DNA from: Macropodus opercularis
Lineage: Eukaryota > Chordata > Actinopteri > Anabantiformes > Osphronemidae
DNA: 64,000 bases
Assembly (NCBI GenBank): GCA_030770545.1
Contig: CM061106.1
Span: 16,699,001-16,763,000 of the forward strand
Direction: 5' to 3'
Below the pieces are notes generated by a model, which worked only from the letters and a program-made list of their open reading frames with translations, did no database searches and was not told where the DNA came from. The position numbers and the translations under genes were made by a program. How positions within the stretch are numbered: position 1 is the first letter of the stretch; the number at the start of each line of letters is the position of its first letter. Of the stretch, positions 9,896 to 19,817 are shown one piece after another.

Positions 9896-12800
9896 AGAAG
9901 CCCACAGAGAAGCCTAGACGACGGGAGGGCAGACCCGTTGTTATCCTTGACAATAAAACAGAGAAGACTGCCCTTTCTGGTGGACACAGGCGCGACTTTC
10001 TCCACTCTGAATGTGAGAGTGGAAAAGAAGGACCTATCATCTAAGACTGTTGAACTAGTTGGTTTCTCTGGGGAACCTGTCAAACTGCCATTAACCCAAC
10101 CTCTGCCGGTCCGAGTGGCCGGCCAATCCATACGGCATCGTTTTGTTGTTTCAAATGGCACCCCAGTCAATTTGATGGGGAGAGACTTGTTGGTTCGACT
10201 GGGCGTTTCAATTCTTTGTTCACCTGACGGTGTCATTGTATCGTTTCCCAACGGTGAATCCACTAATTGCTCCAAGAAAAGTTTGTCAGTGGCTGGTCAG
10301 TGGCTGATGCAGGAAGCCTCGACGAATGTGGGCGCTGACGTATACTGGGGCCGATTGGAACCGGAGGGCCCGGCAGGGGGCGGTCTTCTCTCCTTATACA
10401 TGGCCTGGAAACCCTGGATCTCCCAACTGAGCCCATATGTCTCCCCGACCGACCCTTACCATGTTACACTATTTTATGACAGGGAACAGACAGATTGGTA
10501 TCAAGATATGTTTCAGGACAAACTGCAAGGACATACATGGAAAATTTCCACTAATGCTATTTTGATTGGTCCAGAAGGAGTAGTGGGCAGTGTCCAGTTG
10601 ACAGCAGATCAGGCTGCCTGGTATGAGATGGGTGCGGAGGCGGTGCCTCATGTCTCGTTGGCAATACATCCTGGACACCAAGCTAAAGATCTAGGCCCGA
10701 TGGCCAAACGATTGGCTGAAAGTACTGATTGGGTAACAACGCAACTTCCTAATGTCCAATACTCACCTGAACACTCATCTTATAAAATCACACAAACTAC
10801 ATCTGATGTGGTTGTACTTGAACATCAGTTACTAACTCGGCACCATGGCCGTGAAAAATCTGATCACGAGTTGGCTGCAGATATGTTAGACGCTCTGCCT
10901 AGCACGTTGTGGTCACAGGGCCCCACAGATGTTGGTTTTTGCAGTTCCCTAGCTCCGGTCACATTCACCCTGCAGCCCACTCCGCCATTATGGCAACCAC
11001 AGTATCGACAGAAAGCCGAAGCAGAGGCAGGGATAGCAGACACTATTTATGGGTTATTACAGAGTGGTGTATTAGAACCCTCGACTTCAGCATGGAATAC
11101 TCCTATATTACCTGTAGAAAAACCAGGCACGGGCAAGTATCGGATGGCACACGACTTAAGGCGCATCAATTCTATTGTAACCACACCCACATTACCAGTA
11201 CCTAACCCCTACACTGCTTTGTCGTCACTGACTCCGCAACACACGTGGTTTACATGTATTGATCTGGCAAACGCATTCTTCTGCCTACCATTGGCTGAAG
11301 AGCTGAGAGATGTTTTTTCATTTACTTTTCAGGGGACACAGCTGCGCTATACGCGGGTCCCACAGGGATTTGTATTGTCTCCAGGTTTGTTTAATCATGC
11401 TCTGCGTAAATTGTTACAGTCCTGCTCTCTACCTGAAGGCGTGGTTTTGATACAATATGTGGACGACTTGCTATTGGCAGCGGACTCCCCACAGTCCTGT
11501 TTGGAAGGCACGAGAAGGGTGTTGCTACATCTGCATTCTGTGGGCTTTAAGGTTAGTCGCTCCAAACTACAGGCAGTACGTAGGGAAGTTACATTCCTCG
11601 GTAGAGTGGTATCAGCATCTGGAGCCAGCATGTCTCCAGCCCATCGGTCCTCCATCTTGGCGCATCCTCAACCACTGACAGTGAAAGATATGTTGTCATT
11701 CCTCGGACTAGCAGGCTACAGTCGGCAGTTTGTTCCCTCCTATTGTGACTATACTGCTCTGTTACGGTCACTGGTCCAACAGGCGGGCCCTCGGAACTTG
11801 ACAGCTTGTTTGTCATGGACAACGGAGGCGGAAAAGGCGTTTATCTCTTTAAAACAGGCTTTGGCAGGTGCGGCGGAGTTAGCTACTCCGGACTACACCA
11901 AACCATTCTTTCTGGATGTTTCTGAAGACGCACAGGCCGCACACGGCGTGCTCTTTCAGAAACAAAGGGGGAATAGGAAAGTATTGATGTATAGCAGTGT
12001 GCTATTGGATAACATGGAAAAAAGACAACCAGTGTGCACACGACATGCAGCTGGTGTAGCAAAACTCATTTTAAAAACAGCACATGTGGTAATGGGACAT
12101 GCATTGATAGTACTGACAACACATAGCGTGGTGGCATTTGTTAATTCAGCAGCGTTCACGATGACAGCAGTACGACAGAACAGACTTGCTAAAGTCTTGA
12201 GTGGAGAACACATCACATTCACACATGAAGGCATTAACATGGCAGAGCAGAGAAGTGGGGGAGGACCACATGTGTGTGAGGAAAAGGCAATGGAAGACAC
12301 AAAGATAAGGGCAGACTTAGCAACAGAACCACTGGAAGGACAGACAGAAGTGTTGTACACAGATGGCTGTTGCTACAGGCATCCGCAGGAAGGATTAAAA
12401 GCAGCATATGCAGTTGTTAGAGAAGTAGGAGAACAACATGAAACCATCATTACTGGACAGATATTAGATCGACCATCAGCACAGTTAGCTGAACTCAGAG
12501 CAGTCATGGAAGCTCTAGCATGGGCAGAGGGAAAGAGAGTAACAATTTACACCGACTCTGCATATGTGGTGGGAGCAGTTCAGACAGAACTCAGACAGTG
12601 GCAGAGAGCAGGATTCAAGACAACAACCGGACAGACGATCAAACACGAAATTGAGATGAGAGAATTAGTCGAGTTAATACAGAAACCACAGGCAGTAGCT
12701 CTAGTGAAATGTAAGGGACACGACAAGGCTCAAACTAAAACCGCGGTAGGAAATCAAAAAGCAGATGAAGCAGCAAAACAGGCAGCAGGATACCAGACTC

Positions 12801-13420
12801 AGATGATATTAATGTCAGCACAAAAGGGGGTGGAGGACATCCTCCCACCAATGACGGTGGAACTAATCAGAGAAGAACAAGAAAAGTGTTCTCCACAGGA
12901 GAAAACTGTTTGGATACAGAGAGGAGCCATTCAAACGGAAGGATTGTGGAGAGGTCCACAGGGAAGAGTAGTGCTGCCAGCAGGTTTGAGAGGAACTGTG
13001 TTTCAGGAGGCACATGGGCTTGCGCATGTAGGAGTCAGACAGATGGAGAAGAATTTAAAAGACTGGTGGCATCCTTTTCTCCCAGACATGGTCAAACATC
13101 ATGTGAAAACATGTCAAATATGCACAGGATACAATGTGAAAGCAGGAGTCCAGACAACTGAAGGACGATTTGCTCCAGTGGCAGGGCCAGGAGAGGAAAT
13201 CATCATAGATTACACAGATATGGGTGAGACAGTGGAAGGAAAGAGGTATCTACTGGTGTGTGTGGATGCCTATTCAGGATGGCCAGAGGCGTGGCCAGCA
13301 AAACATGAAGACAGCACAACTGTTATCAAGTGTTTAATAAACCATTACATACCAAACCATGGGTTTCCTAGAAAAGTCCGATCGGACAACGGTACACATT
13401 TTAAGAATCAGGATTTATAG
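9896..13420 (+). pseudogene. pol: Retroviral pol: protease, 2H-like spacer, reverse transcriptase, RNase H, integrase (ends at premature stop)
   Basis: Follows the gag UGA in frame with no initiator, so it would be made by readthrough. Numbered from the TTG at 9938: protease DTGA with D16; a segment of about 180 residues not typical of retroviruses, with HVT at 175-177 and HVS at 238-240; reverse transcriptase with YVDD 507-510; RNase H acidic residues D809, E852, D873, D943; integrase zinc site H1026, H1030, C1059, C1062; integrase core D1091 and D1150. The TAG at 13418-13420 cuts the integrase before its third catalytic acid. Confidence 0.92.
10430..10720 (+). other. Candidate 2H-phosphoesterase-like module inside Pol
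   Basis: Between protease and reverse transcriptase lie two H-x-T/S motifs in hydrophobic strand-like settings, HVTLFYD (codons at 10460) and HVSLAIH (codons at 10649), 63 residues apart. Two such motifs are the signature of 2H phosphoesterases, a fold used by some RNA viruses to degrade 2-5A. Spacing is shorter than the roughly 75-95 residues of known members. The assignment is an inference from motif pattern only. Confidence 0.35.
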
Positions 13421-14022
13421 AAGGTCGAACAGATGTTGGGATTGAAACATTCGTTTGGAACAGTGTATCATCCCCAGTCACAGGGAAAAGTGGAGAGAAT
13501 GAACCAAACGCTTAAGACAAAATTGGCAAAAATCTGTGCACAGACCAAATTGAACTGGGTTCAGGCATTACCAATCGCTCTGATGAGTGTCAGGACGTCA
13601 GTTAATAGGATAACACAGTTCACACCTCATGAACTGTTAACAGGAAGACCCTTCCCGGGACCGGGAGAGGGACTGCAGTTAACTGAAATGCCCCGTAGAG
13701 GGTACAAAGCGTGTCATGACCAACTAACGGCTCTCGTTGCAGAAATTTCCACGCAGGTTAAGCCAAAGGATCTCCAGAGTCCAAGAAACCACATACGGCT
13801 GAGTGGGTCCTTTTGAAAGTGATAAGGAGGAAGTGGTCTGAGCCACGGTGGACAGGACCGTTCCAAGTGACGGAGCGAACATCCCATGCAGTGAGACTGA
13901 AGGGGAAAGGTGACATATGGTATCACTGGAGCATGTGTGCTCCAACAGATGAGCCAGCCAGAGACGTAAGAAGTACAGAGAGAGATCTCCGGGCTCTTGA
14001 AAGTTCCTCTGTAACCCCCTAA
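13421..14022 (+). pseudogene. pol: Retroviral pol, rest of integrase after the stop, with a further frameshift
   Basis: Directly after the TAG the same frame stays open to about 13816 and supplies the third catalytic acid (E, codon 13493-13495), giving D-D-35-E spacing with the aspartates upstream. Near 13790-13810 the sequence shifts to another frame, which carries a tryptophan-rich C-terminal integrase domain to 14022. The integrase is therefore broken twice. Confidence 0.85.
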
Positions 14023-14103
14023 GAAAGTCGAAAGCTTTTTCACTAAAGGGTATTAGTGAAAGATATAGGTAAAAAAGAGAGAGAGAAAAAAAAAAAAAAA
14101 AAC

Positions 14104-15305
14104 ATGATGGCATGGACATGGCCATATAAGAAGTTAATTGTATGTGTGATTGCTGTGCTGGCTATAGTAACTGTTTTAGGAACCTTGAGATGGAAAGAGT
14201 GGAGGCGTCACCATCTCAAACTGGAGAGGAAGGGCAGAGCGGCAAGTCATAGGGACCAATGTCTCGTCAGGTATGGGGGAATTGAGTTGAACTACACGCG
14301 TGGCACTCTTACTAGATTCCAGTTTGATTTATGTTCCGTTATTAATTGTGGCCCAGACCGACAGAGTTGGAAAAATTGGAAAGGATACAGTGTGTATCTG
14401 TGTACAGAAGCTAATACAGATCGTTACTGTAGAGCACAGGATGCATATAGCGTTTCACCTTGCCCCTCATGGGGGGAGGTGATCAAAAATACAGGACAAA
14501 AGCCTACAACCGGAGGAGAAGGATGGTGGAGCAATGTGACATTCGGTGACAAGGCACGTATCGCATATAACAACCTTCCACTCACTCTGACCATACCAGG
14601 AAAGTGGGTGGGGCCCACTCGAACACCAGGAAGTAGTATCAGTACTAATGCAGATCGAAATGAAATGACATTTTATTGGATATTAGGGGTGCATCAACCA
14701 GGAAAAGATACATTGGGTATGATAAAAATTAATTTCCGGGAACCACAGAGTCGCACAAAGAAAGACCAGAAGGCTGTTACTTCTGCTCCAGGAAAAGCAC
14801 AGGACGAGGTTAAGAAACATGTTTTAACATTGGACTATACAAAATTATCCACCACAGATATAATTCAACTAGCCACTGGTTATGGAGATAAGAATCTATG
14901 GCTAGATTGGTTAGTAGGCACAGCCAGAGAGCAAGGTATGACAAACTGCGTGGCATGTTCATCAGCCCGTCCTCTGTTATACACTGAACCCGCCCCTTTG
15001 TATCCCGACAGTGACTCTTGGGGATACGACTGTATGGTAAAATTAACCTCACAGGCCACTCCTCTTAATTGTACAACATTGGCAGCAATATTTCCTCCTA
15101 TTCGCAATGACACTAAACCACCTGTCTTTGCCCCACGGTTCAATAATTACACCTGTTTCTCCAGTAACGACCCCACAGGTGTGGCACTAGGTAGCCTGAG
15201 AGGGACCTGGTGTGCTAAAAATGCTACAAACACAGTAGGGACCTGGGCAAGGGCGGATTTGTTTTGGATGTGTGATGAAACACGGTTGAGGGTGAATTTA
15301 CCCGT
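14104..15305 (+). pseudogene. env: Retroviral env, 3'-truncated (surface part only)
   Basis: ATG at 14104 (another at 14107) after a run of A. A hydrophobic segment at residues about 10-28 serves as signal or anchor, followed by a basic stretch and a Cys-rich ectodomain with at least six N-x-S/T sites. About 400 codons remain. The cleavage site, fusion peptide and transmembrane subunit are missing because the gene meets array 2 spacer at about 15301-15305; the frame then adds a few array-coded residues to a TAA at 15328-15330. It cannot give a working fusion protein. Confidence 0.85.
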
Positions 15306-15623
15306 GCTTTTCTCCCCAAGGCGTCACTAAAACCTCCTCCTGTTCTGTCAAACACAACGCAATTACTGTGAAGGCACCTATGCTCGTCACCATGCTACCA
15401 GTTTTGTGAAACCTGGTAACAAACATGTCACTTTCTACGTGTTTGCATGCACTCAAGGAACCACAGTAAAGTGTGCTTTGTTTCACAAGCTGGTTTGGAA
15501 AGGTCTAACCTGTTTTCTTCATTGGAACCAGGGAATTAGAGAAACCCGGTTCTTTCCCAGAAAGATTTCCATTTAGATGGGATCCTCGATTGCCCGAGGA
15601 AGGTACCAGTCACCAGCGCCGTC

Positions 15624-15695
15624 TCCCTGGTGGTCTAGTGGCTAGGATTCGGCACTTTCACTGCCGCGGCCCGGGTTCGATTCCCGGTCAGGGAA
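15624..15695 (+). tRNA. tRNA-Glu(UUC)
   Basis: Full cloverleaf: acceptor TCCCTGG/TCAGGGA, anticodon stem CGGCA/TGCCG with loop CTTTCAC (anticodon TTC), T loop TTCGATT, discriminator A. The body is that of vertebrate tRNA-Glu(CUC), with compensated changes in the anticodon arm. A T4 run at about 15701-15704 is the likely terminator. This is the reference form for the Glu genes of array 2. Confidence 0.93.
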
Positions 15696-15828
15696 TGCCG
15701 TTTTAGCCGCAGTTGAGTCCAGTACATTAAAGACTAAATCTGATTACCTTCTGCAACTTGCTTGCTTAGAGGTGCAGGAGAAGCTTTGGTCCGCTTACTT
15801 GAAAAAGGGGGCAGTTGTGCCTGTCCTC

Positions 15829-15900
15829 TGCATTGGCCAGGAAGTGAACCCGGGTCAACTGCTTGGGAAGCAGCTATTCTCACCACTATACCACCAATGC
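15829..15900 (-). tRNA. tRNA-Gly(CCC), A58C variant
   Basis: As 6755, but the T loop reads TTCACTT: the universally conserved A58 is C, which should disrupt the T54-A58 pair and weaken the B box. The same variant recurs at 29321, 42491 and 51630. Confidence 0.75.
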
Positions 15901-16504
15901 TTAAAAGCGTGCCCTTGCCCTATGGGGACGTGACAGATTACTCCAAACGCCGCAAGAGGACGTTCCCAAATTGCATCACTGAGCTCTGTCACGTCCCCAT
16001 CTAGGTAGGGCGCGTAACACACGAATGTGACCAGGTTATTCCAAACCCGTTCTCCCCAAACCAGCACACACTAAGCCAAGTAATAAGCGCACACCAGAGA
16101 AGACGTAACCTCATCCCAAGCAAATGGCAGCTCACCCCTACTTTACAGAAGGTCCCAAAACAAACAGAATATAGGCACAAGGCCCACAACAAGTGCGAAT
16201 ACACTAAGGAACAAACGCTCCTTAGGGAAATGCAGGTAACTGCACTGTAGCTGCCACTGGCTCTATTGTGCTATACTGAGCCTGGTGTTTGAATTTTTTG
16301 GAAAAGTAGCCTGTGCCCTGCTAATCCTCTTGCAGAAGTTAAAGCCCCGGTACCATATCTACTCACGTCCACCTCCAGCTTGAAGGGGCGCGTAAAAAAT
16401 GGGGCTCCTAGTTCAGGCGCGCTGCAGAAGAGCACTTTGGCAGATCCGGAAGCGTTTTGGAACTGCAGAGTCCAAAAAAAAAAAGATTTGTGAGTTCAGT
16501 GAGT

Positions 16505-16531
16505 TCCTTGGTTCGATTCCCGCCGAAGGAA
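16505..16531 (+). pseudogene. tRNA-Glu 3' relic with orphan B box (one per half-unit)
   Basis: Only the T arm and acceptor end of tRNA-Glu survive, yet the B box GGTTCGATTCC is intact and the following spacer matches that after true Glu genes. There is no A box. The same relic recurs with its B box starting at 25451, 30005, 31487, 33005, 34487, 36005, 36850, 38621, 43175, 44693, 46177, 47657, 49175, 50693, 52314, 53832, 55316, 56796, 58314 and 59832. It shows that the Gly(GCC) half-unit once had the same Glu-Gly pair as the other half. Confidence 0.85.
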
Positions 16532-16670
16532 AGCCGTTTCGGCCGCAGTTGAGTCCAGTAAGTTAAAGAGTAAATCTGATTATCTTCTGCAACTTGCCGC
16601 GTCCACCTAGAAGTACAGGAGAAGCTTTGGTCCACCGCCTTGAAAAACTCGGGCAGCAGCCCCTGTCCTC

Positions 16671-16742
16671 TGCATTGGCCGGGAATTGAACCTGGGTCAA
16701 CTGCTTGGCAAGCAGCTATTCTCACCACTATACCACCAATGC
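16671..16742 (-). tRNA. tRNA-Gly(GCC)
   Basis: Same body as the Gly(CCC) genes but anticodon loop TTGCCAA (anticodon GCC). The body is of Gly-UCC type, not of the usual vertebrate Gly-GCC type. Here base 51 is A, giving one A-C mismatch in the T stem. A T5 run on the minus strand about 25 bases past the 3' end can terminate. Confidence 0.82.
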
Positions 16743-16928
16743 TTGAAAGCCTGTCATTGCTTTATGGGCACGTGACAGTTACCTCCAAACGTTGCATTGG
16801 CAAGAGGAAACACCTGGTTCCAAAGCGTTTCTGCACTGTGGAGTCTAAAGAAAAGATTTGTTGTGAAGTTTAGAGACTTCCTCTGCTGCGTTATGTACTT
16901 CTCATCTGTAGAGGGCTTACGGCGTGAA

Positions 16929-17001
16929 GCCTGGCTACCTGAGTCGGTAGAGCATCAGACTTTTCATCTGAGTGTCCAAGTGTCAAGTCCCTACTCAGGC
17001 G
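16929..17001 (+). pseudogene. tRNA-Lys(UUU)-like, decayed
   Basis: Same lesions as at 6073, but the last acceptor bases are GGC, as in the good Lys genes. Confidence 0.83.
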
Positions 17002-17096
17002 AAGGCAACTTGCCGCGTCCACTTAGAAGTACAGGAGAAGCTTTGTTCTGCCGACTTGAAAAATGGGGGCAGCAGTCCCTGTCCTCTGCATTGGCC

Positions 17097-17123
17097 GGGA
17101 ATCGAACCCGGGGCCCGCGGGGG
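17097..17123 (-). pseudogene. tRNA-Gly 3' fragment at the array edge
   Basis: The acceptor end and T arm of tRNA-Gly (with a TTCGATT loop) are followed directly by unrelated sequence. It marks where array 2 gives way to the non-array island. Confidence 0.8.
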
Positions 17124-17539
17124 CCTGTCGTGAATAGCTGGCACAGACTTTCAGCCAATCAAATTGCAGCACTCTCTCTCTGTCTCTCCAGGGTGCCGAA
17201 CTGCTCCCTGTATCCCGGTTCGATTACCAGTCATGGCAAAGTTTGTGCGACATGATTAAAGGTTACTGATAAATTCTAATGTTTTAACAGCTGACTTGGT
17301 GTACTTGGTGTACCAGGTGTACTGACTTGTTTTACTCTTTTTATGATTAGTAGTAGTACTATTAGCATGTCAAATACACCATTCATTTATAAGGAGATTT
17401 AGAGACAATATTCATGTAAACTATTTAATGAACATAATCAAACTTATACATACATACATACATGAAAGCAATACAATATCAATACAATATTACAATCCTC
17501 TTTATGCCTTTTTCTTTATAAAATGATAAGACAAGGCAG
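17124..17539. other. Non-array sequence, no gene seen
   Basis: AT-rich in its second half, with a short TACA repeat near 17449-17462. A B-box-like GGTTCGATTACC at about 17219 may be a tRNA relic. I see no coding or RNA gene. Confidence 0.6.
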
Positions 17540-17594
17540 TGAAGGAATGTAAATAGTTAAAAGCTTAGATAGTAGGATGCAGGCAGAAAACAGA

Positions 17595-17610
17595 ACAAGC
17601 GGAATTAAAG
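17595..17610 (+). repeat. Target site duplication, left copy (Penelope-like element)
   Basis: The 16-base sequence ACAAGCGGAATTAAAG lies here and again at 19305-19320, bounding the inserted element exactly. Confidence 0.93.
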
Positions 17611-19030
17611 CAGCAGCATCAACTCGGTCACATATAACATTGCGAAACACTTGGCCACTATCCTGGCACCTCTGGTTGGACACACAGACCATCACATCCG
17701 AAACTCCGAGGAATTTGCAGACAAGGTCAGAGGCCTGAAACTGGAATTGGATGAAACCATGGTTTCGTTTGATGTTACATCACTCTTCACCAGCATCCCC
17801 ACCAGCGATGCTCTAACAGCTGTTAGGAAAAGACTGGAAGAGGACAGCACCCTCAGCGCCAGAAGCAACCTCAACCCAGGTCAGATTTGTTCACTCCTAG
17901 ACTTATGCCTTAACACCACATATTTCAGCTATAGAGGGGACTTCTATAGACAGAGGCATGGCTGCGCTATGGGCTCTCCTGTGTCACCTATTGTGGCCAA
18001 CCTATATATGGAGGAAGTGGAGAAGAAAGCTCTTGACTCTTTCTCAGGTAGAGCCCCAACCCATTGGTTCAGATATGTGGATGACACCTGGGTGAAGATC
18101 AAGATCCAGGAGGTACAGACCTTCACAGACCACATAAATACAGTGGACAGCAACATCAGGTTCACCAGGGAAGACACCAAAAACAACAGACTGGCCTTTC
18201 TGGACTGCGCAGTCATCAGAGGGAATGACGGCGGCTTGGAAATAGAAATCTACAGAAAACCCACCCACACACACCAATATCTTCTGTTTGACTCTCATCA
18301 CCCCCTTCAGCACAAACTAGGAGCCATCAGGACCCTGAACCACAGAGCGGAGAACATTCCCACTTCCACTGTAGCCAAGACGAAGGAGAACATGCATGTA
18401 AGGGCAGCTCTCAGGACCTGTGGCTACCCCAGATGGGCCTTCAACAAAGCTGCGTCACGTCCCAGAACAAGGACAACAGAACAGCCGGACACCCAAAGTC
18501 AACGGAAGAACCTGGTCATTCCTTACATGGCCGGAGTGTCCGAAAAGCTTAAAAGGATTTTTAGAAACTACAACATACCTGTCTACTTCAAACCCACCAA
18601 CACCCTCAGACAGAAGCTTGTACATCCAAAGGACCCGACACCAAAACACAAGAGGAGCAACATAGTATATGCAGTTCAATGCAGTGAAGAGTGCTCGAAA
18701 CTATACATTGGTGAAACCAAACAGCCATTACACAAGAGGATGGCCCAGCATAGGAGGAACAACACATCAGGACCAGTATCTGCCGTGTATCTCCACTTAA
18801 AAGACAAAGGCCACTCATTTGATGACAACAACGTTCACATTCTGGACAGAGAAGACAGGTGGTTTGAACGAGGCGTCAGAGAAGCCATACATGTCCAGGT
18901 AAACAGCCCCTCTCTCAACAGAGGTGGGGGCCTCAGACACAATTTGTCTCCCATTTACCATGCTGCCCTTTCAACTATGCCCAGGAAGATCAAGACCACT
19001 TCACACGTCCCCCACAAAGGAGACACTTAA
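17611..19030 (+). CDS. Penelope-like reverse transcriptase / GIY-YIG endonuclease, N-terminally truncated
   Basis: Open in one frame from the element edge to TAA at 19028. Numbered from codon 17651: RT motif A FDVTSLFTSIPTSDAL (about 35-50), motif B GCAMGSPVSPIVANLY (about 103-118), motif C YVDD at 142-145, then LAFLD. The C-terminal part has a GIY-YIG domain with VYAVQC (339-344), YIGET (352-356), the helix Arg/His cluster after it, and a distal Glu-containing segment near FERGVREA. No stop or frameshift is seen in what remains, so the insertion is fairly young. There is no native start codon. Confidence 0.93.
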
Positions 19031-19181
19031 CGACCCTTTAATGGTTGTAGGAGGAGTCACGGTAGTTGAGGATTCACACCTACTCACTACCCTCACACCC
19101 CCCTCTGTTCGCATAACGAGCCCATTCTTCACAGGTGTTAAGTGAAACCCAACTGGAGGATATATTAGTGGTCTCCACCAA

Positions 19182-19244
19182 CTTCCCACAGACTGAAGAA
19201 GCCACCTGGATAGGTGGTGAAACGTTTCTACTAACTAGAAGAAG
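19182..19244 (+). ncRNA. Hammerhead ribozyme motif of the Penelope-like element
   Basis: Core CTGAAGA at 19193-19199 (fits CUGANGA), stem II GCCACC/GGTGGT at 19201-19206 and 19213-19218, GAAA at 19219-19222, then a palindromic ACGT forming a minimal stem III and the U-H cleavage site at about 19225-19226. Stem I pairs TCT (19227-19229) with AGA (19190-19192), with outer support from CTTC and GAAG. Hammerheads with very short palindromic stem III, thought to act as dimers, are known in Penelope-like elements. Confidence 0.75.
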
Positions 19245-19304
19245 TCCAGTTGCCATGACTCAACTTTCAGACAACTTGACCTGGATGAATGAGAACCTTC
19301 ACAG

Positions 19305-19320
19305 ACAAGCGGAATTAAAG
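19305..19320 (+). repeat. Target site duplication, right copy (Penelope-like element)
   Basis: Exact second copy of the 16-base sequence at 17595; the LTR resumes immediately after it. Confidence 0.93.
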
Positions 19321-19618
19321 TACAGTTTAAATCACATCAAGTTTAGAGAGTAGTAGAGTAGAACAGCCAGTCACAGTTCATTAAACAGTATGTGGAGAGC
19401 AGGATGTTAGGACAAGAGCAGACGAGTTGCATGTAAGTGAAACATGCCCGAACAAGGGCGACTGGATGAATGTGTGTAGAAGGAGATGTGCTTAAATCCA
19501 CAGAACACGGGGCCACACAGCAACTGTGACCAGCGAGGGGACGTAGAGCATCCAAGGAGACGAACACCAGACCACGTCATCAGGATCCTGTTTCACAACT
19601 GAAAGATGCTCTGTCTAG

Positions 19619-19625
19619 TATAAAA
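19619..19625 (+). promoter_or_regulatory. TATA box of the retroviral LTR
   Basis: TATAAAA lies 108 bases before the AATAAA at 19733-19738, the spacing expected for U3 TATA and R polyadenylation signal in an LTR. Confidence 0.7.
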
Positions 19626-19732
19626 GTGTGGTCAAGGGACAGACAGCGTCAGACTTCGTGCCCTGACTATATGCTGTATGGAATAGAGACAGACTGACCA
19701 AGGCCTGTACAATTATTATTCTTCAAGTGCAA

Positions 19733-19738
19733 AATAAA
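19733..19738 (+). promoter_or_regulatory. Polyadenylation signal of the retroviral LTR
   Basis: AATAAA in the expected R-U5 position after the TATA box at 19619. Confidence 0.65.
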
Positions 19739-19817
19739 AGTCAGATTGAATTCATCAGCCGCTTCTCCTCATAATTAAACAAACGCACAGAGCTGGGACT
19801 TTCGGAGCATCTCAACA

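Larger units (their letters stand above)
7026..15305 (+). mobile_element. Defective endogenous retrovirus (gamma/epsilon-like), both LTRs incomplete or lost
   Basis: Order is LTR fragment, leader repeats, gag, pol and 5' env on one strand. Gag and pol share a frame and are separated by a single UGA, the arrangement of gamma- and epsilonretroviruses. The 5' LTR begins TG next to array spacer (ctcat at 7021-7025) but only about 116 bp remain; the 3' part of env and the 3' LTR are gone, and env runs into array spacer at about 15301-15305. Breaks: a frameshift in gag near 8250, a TAG in integrase at 13418 and a frameshift near 13800. It cannot make a complete particle as it stands. No primer-binding site could be assigned. 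Confidence 0.9.
15306..17123. repeat. Array 2, second segment
   Basis: Resumes at a point of the unit upstream of where the first segment stopped, so the retroviral insertion is accompanied by a rearrangement or deletion. Holds Glu, Gly(CCC), a Glu 3' relic, Gly(GCC), decayed Lys and a cut-off Gly. The stretch 15901-16504 is spacer with no recognisable gene. Confidence 0.9.
17611..19304 (+). mobile_element. Penelope-like retroelement, 5'-truncated
   Basis: Inserted into the LTR with a 16-bp target duplication. Its coding frame is open right from the left edge, so the 5' part was lost at integration, as is usual in target-primed insertion. It carries reverse transcriptase and a GIY-YIG endonuclease, and a hammerhead-type motif in the 3' region. 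Confidence 0.93.
17540..19817 (+). mobile_element. Retroviral LTR (solo) split by a Penelope-like element
   Basis: The left part 17540-17610 matches the 5' end of the LTR fragment at 7026; the LTR continues after the insertion at 19321 with a TATA box (19619) and AATAAA (19733). The right end near 19817 (ends CA) is my best guess, supported only by a near match of flanks (gcag before, gcgg after). No gag follows, so it looks like a solo LTR. Confidence 0.7.

Noticed and set aside
14056..14103. Upstream GTG start of env
   Set aside because: It would add a lysine-rich stretch coded by a poly-A run before the hydrophobic segment; the ATG at 14104 is the more natural start.
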